Shown piece by piece: positions 14,080 through 14,809 of a stretch of 14,809 nt of DNA; within the stretch, counting starts at the first letter, position 1, and each line of letters opens with the position of its first letter. This stretch comes from JABDAD01 sp964409695 (GTDB lineage: Bacteria > Pseudomonadota > Alphaproteobacteria > Rickettsiales > Rickettsiaceae): positions 1 to 14,809 of the forward strand of contig CAYPDX010000032.1 in assembly GCA_964409695.1 (NCBI GenBank). Reading direction: 5' to 3'. Under the pieces are notes generated by a model. The model did not search any database, was not told where the DNA came from, and saw only the letters and a list, made by a program, of their open reading frames with translations. Both the position numbers and the translations under genes were made by a program.

Positions 14080-14260
14080 AATCACCTACCTAATAAAATT
14101 GGGTTTAATAATAAAAAACTAAACTACAGGTTGTAATATAATGGAAAAAAGTAACACTAACCAGCACTAAATAAAATTATTTATTATTTATTCTTGTAAG
14201 TAGTAATAAAAACGCAAAGATCAAAAATTAATATAATTGACGTCATATGGTGCTTCCCTT
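14080..14260. promoter_or_regulatory. AT-rich leader and probable promoter region of the unknown cassette
   Basis: About 180 bases between the cassette start and the insertion-sequence end have no coding signal and should hold the minus-strand promoter. A TATATT-type -10 is readable on the minus strand near 14132-14137, but the hexamer 17 bases upstream of it is a poor -35. A perfect eight-base palindrome TGACGTCA lies at 14239-14246, and TTTATTA/TAATAAA arms frame 14180-14210. The ribosome site AGGTAGG sits just before 14079. Confidence 0.3.
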
Positions 14261-14640
14261 TGTCAAGACAGTTTTTTGTTTTTTTAGAGGTGTAATTTTA
14301 TGTTAAAATTTACCTTTTTTCTATTGCAAAATCTTACTGTTTTTTATACAACCTCCTTATAATTTTCTAGCTTGCTTTCCATAAAATGAACCATTTCTGG
14401 TGTCTTATAATTAAGTGATTGATTAGGCCTTTGAGTATTATAAAAATTTATATACTCTTTTATTGCCACCCGCTTCTTTTACAGTTTCAAGATCAAGACG
14501 ATATATTTCTTCTTGTTTTAGTGATCTCCAAAAATGTTCTATAAATACGTCGTCTAAAGCCCTTCCTTTACCATCCATGCTAATCTTAATATCCCCTTGC
14601 TTTAAGACTTCTATAAAATTTCCAGAAGTAAATTGAATGT
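14261..14640 (-). mobile_element. IS3-family element remnant (right part)
   Basis: The segment contains the 3' part of an IS3-type orfB, its 3' untranslated tail, and a likely terminus. The minus strand ends in ...AAACTGTCTTGACA (complement of TGTCAAGACA starting at 14261); ends of the TG...CA type are usual for IS3 elements. The left half of the element, including orfA and the orfB start, is missing: homology stops abruptly at about 14640, where a different transposase begins on the other strand. The exact terminus and any target-site duplication cannot be confirmed with one end only. Confidence 0.55.
14344..14640 (-). pseudogene. IS3-family transposase (orfB), C-terminal fragment, frameshifted
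   Basis: The minus strand encodes the end of the rve/DDE integrase core: QFTSGNFIEVLKQGDIKISM, then DGKGRALDDVFIEHFWRSLKQEEIYRLDLETVKEA, in which the Glu of FIEHFWRSLK is the third catalytic acid. Near 14460-14472 the frame shifts, and the tail continues in another frame as KEYINFYNTQRPNQSLNYKTPEMVHFM and onward to the stop at 14344-14346. This matches the usual IS3 ending YNxxRPHxxLxxxTPxE. The N-terminal helix-turn-helix and the first two catalytic acids are absent, so the fragment is dead. It abuts an IS481-type fragment running the opposite way. Confidence 0.8.
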
Positions 14641-14645
14641 ACTAA

Positions 14646-14809
14646 GGGCAAGAATTTTTTGCATATGAAGTACAAAGACGATTAAAAGTCCGTCCTATAA
14701 GGCCAGGTTCTCCTCATCTTAATGGAAAAGTAGAGAGAAGCCAACGTACTGATTTAGATGAATTTTATTCTTCAATAGATATAAAAAGTTCAAATCTTGT
14801 AGAAGAGTT
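14646..14809 (+). pseudogene. IS481-family transposase fragment, running off the window
   Basis: The plus-strand frame from 14646 reads GQEFFAYEVQRRLKVRPIRP, then GSPHLNGKVERSQRTDLDEFYSSIDI to the window edge, the integrase core of IS481-type transposases (DRGQEFF ... RPIRPxSPHLNGKVERSQxTDxxEFY). The Glu in GKVERS is the third catalytic acid. The frame is closed by a TAA at 14643-14645 immediately before the match, so everything upstream, including the Asp of the DRGQEFF motif, is lost. The spacing between QRRLK and VRPIRP also appears several residues shorter than usual, suggesting a small internal deletion. The rest of the gene lies beyond 14809. Confidence 0.75.

Noticed and set aside
14258..14268. 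TTGACA on the minus strand as a -35 box for the unknown cassette
   Set aside because: No -10 hexamer lies at 16-18 bases, and the sequence is better explained as the terminus of the IS3-type remnant.
1..14809. CRISPR array or rRNA/tRNA genes
   Set aside because: No regularly spaced direct repeats and no recognisable rRNA or tRNA sequence were seen on either strand.

Overview
The window is AT-rich (one sampled backbone stretch in proS is about one third G+C) and looks like a piece of the chromosome of a Rickettsiales-type alphaproteobacterial endosymbiont. Reasons: a short ProRS lacking the bacterial editing insertion; a single LolC/E-type gene next to lolD directly after proS; an RNase III with an Asn at a usual catalytic Asp, as I remember from Rickettsia; a stand-alone heme-copper-oxidase-like protein; many decayed transposases; and palindromic elements. 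I cannot name the genus.

Layout. At 46-216 (+) lies the C-terminal half of a RelE/ParE-type toxin with no intact N-terminus. From 213 to 5783 a tightly packed minus-strand cluster reads, in transcription order: an Amidase_2 peptidoglycan amidase, a VOC (glyoxalase-like) protein, tolQ, tolR, tolA, tolB and an EamA/DMT transporter. From 5850 to 12556 a plus-strand cluster with overlapping or nearly touching genes reads lepB, rnc, a heme-copper-oxidase-like membrane protein, folE, proS, a LolC/E permease gene split by an in-frame TAA, and lolD. The two clusters are divergent around the 66-base gap 5784-5849. Much of this content serves the cell envelope: Tol energises outer-membrane invagination, LepB cleaves signal peptides, Lol releases lipoproteins, and the amidase cuts peptidoglycan.

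From 12557 to the right edge the window becomes an accessory region. It holds hairpin-rich non-coding DNA, a frameshifted IS5-type transposase tail, a two-gene minus-strand cassette of unknown function with good Shine-Dalgarno sites and very acidic products, and finally decayed IS3-family (-) and IS481-family (+) transposase fragments joined head to head.

The points most worth a second look are the nonsense codon in the only LolC/E gene seen here, a G+C-rich imperfect palindrome that may be translated into the N-terminus of the oxidase-like protein, the Glu-His in place of His-His at that protein's putative copper site, and the orphan acidic two-gene cassette between insertion-sequence debris.
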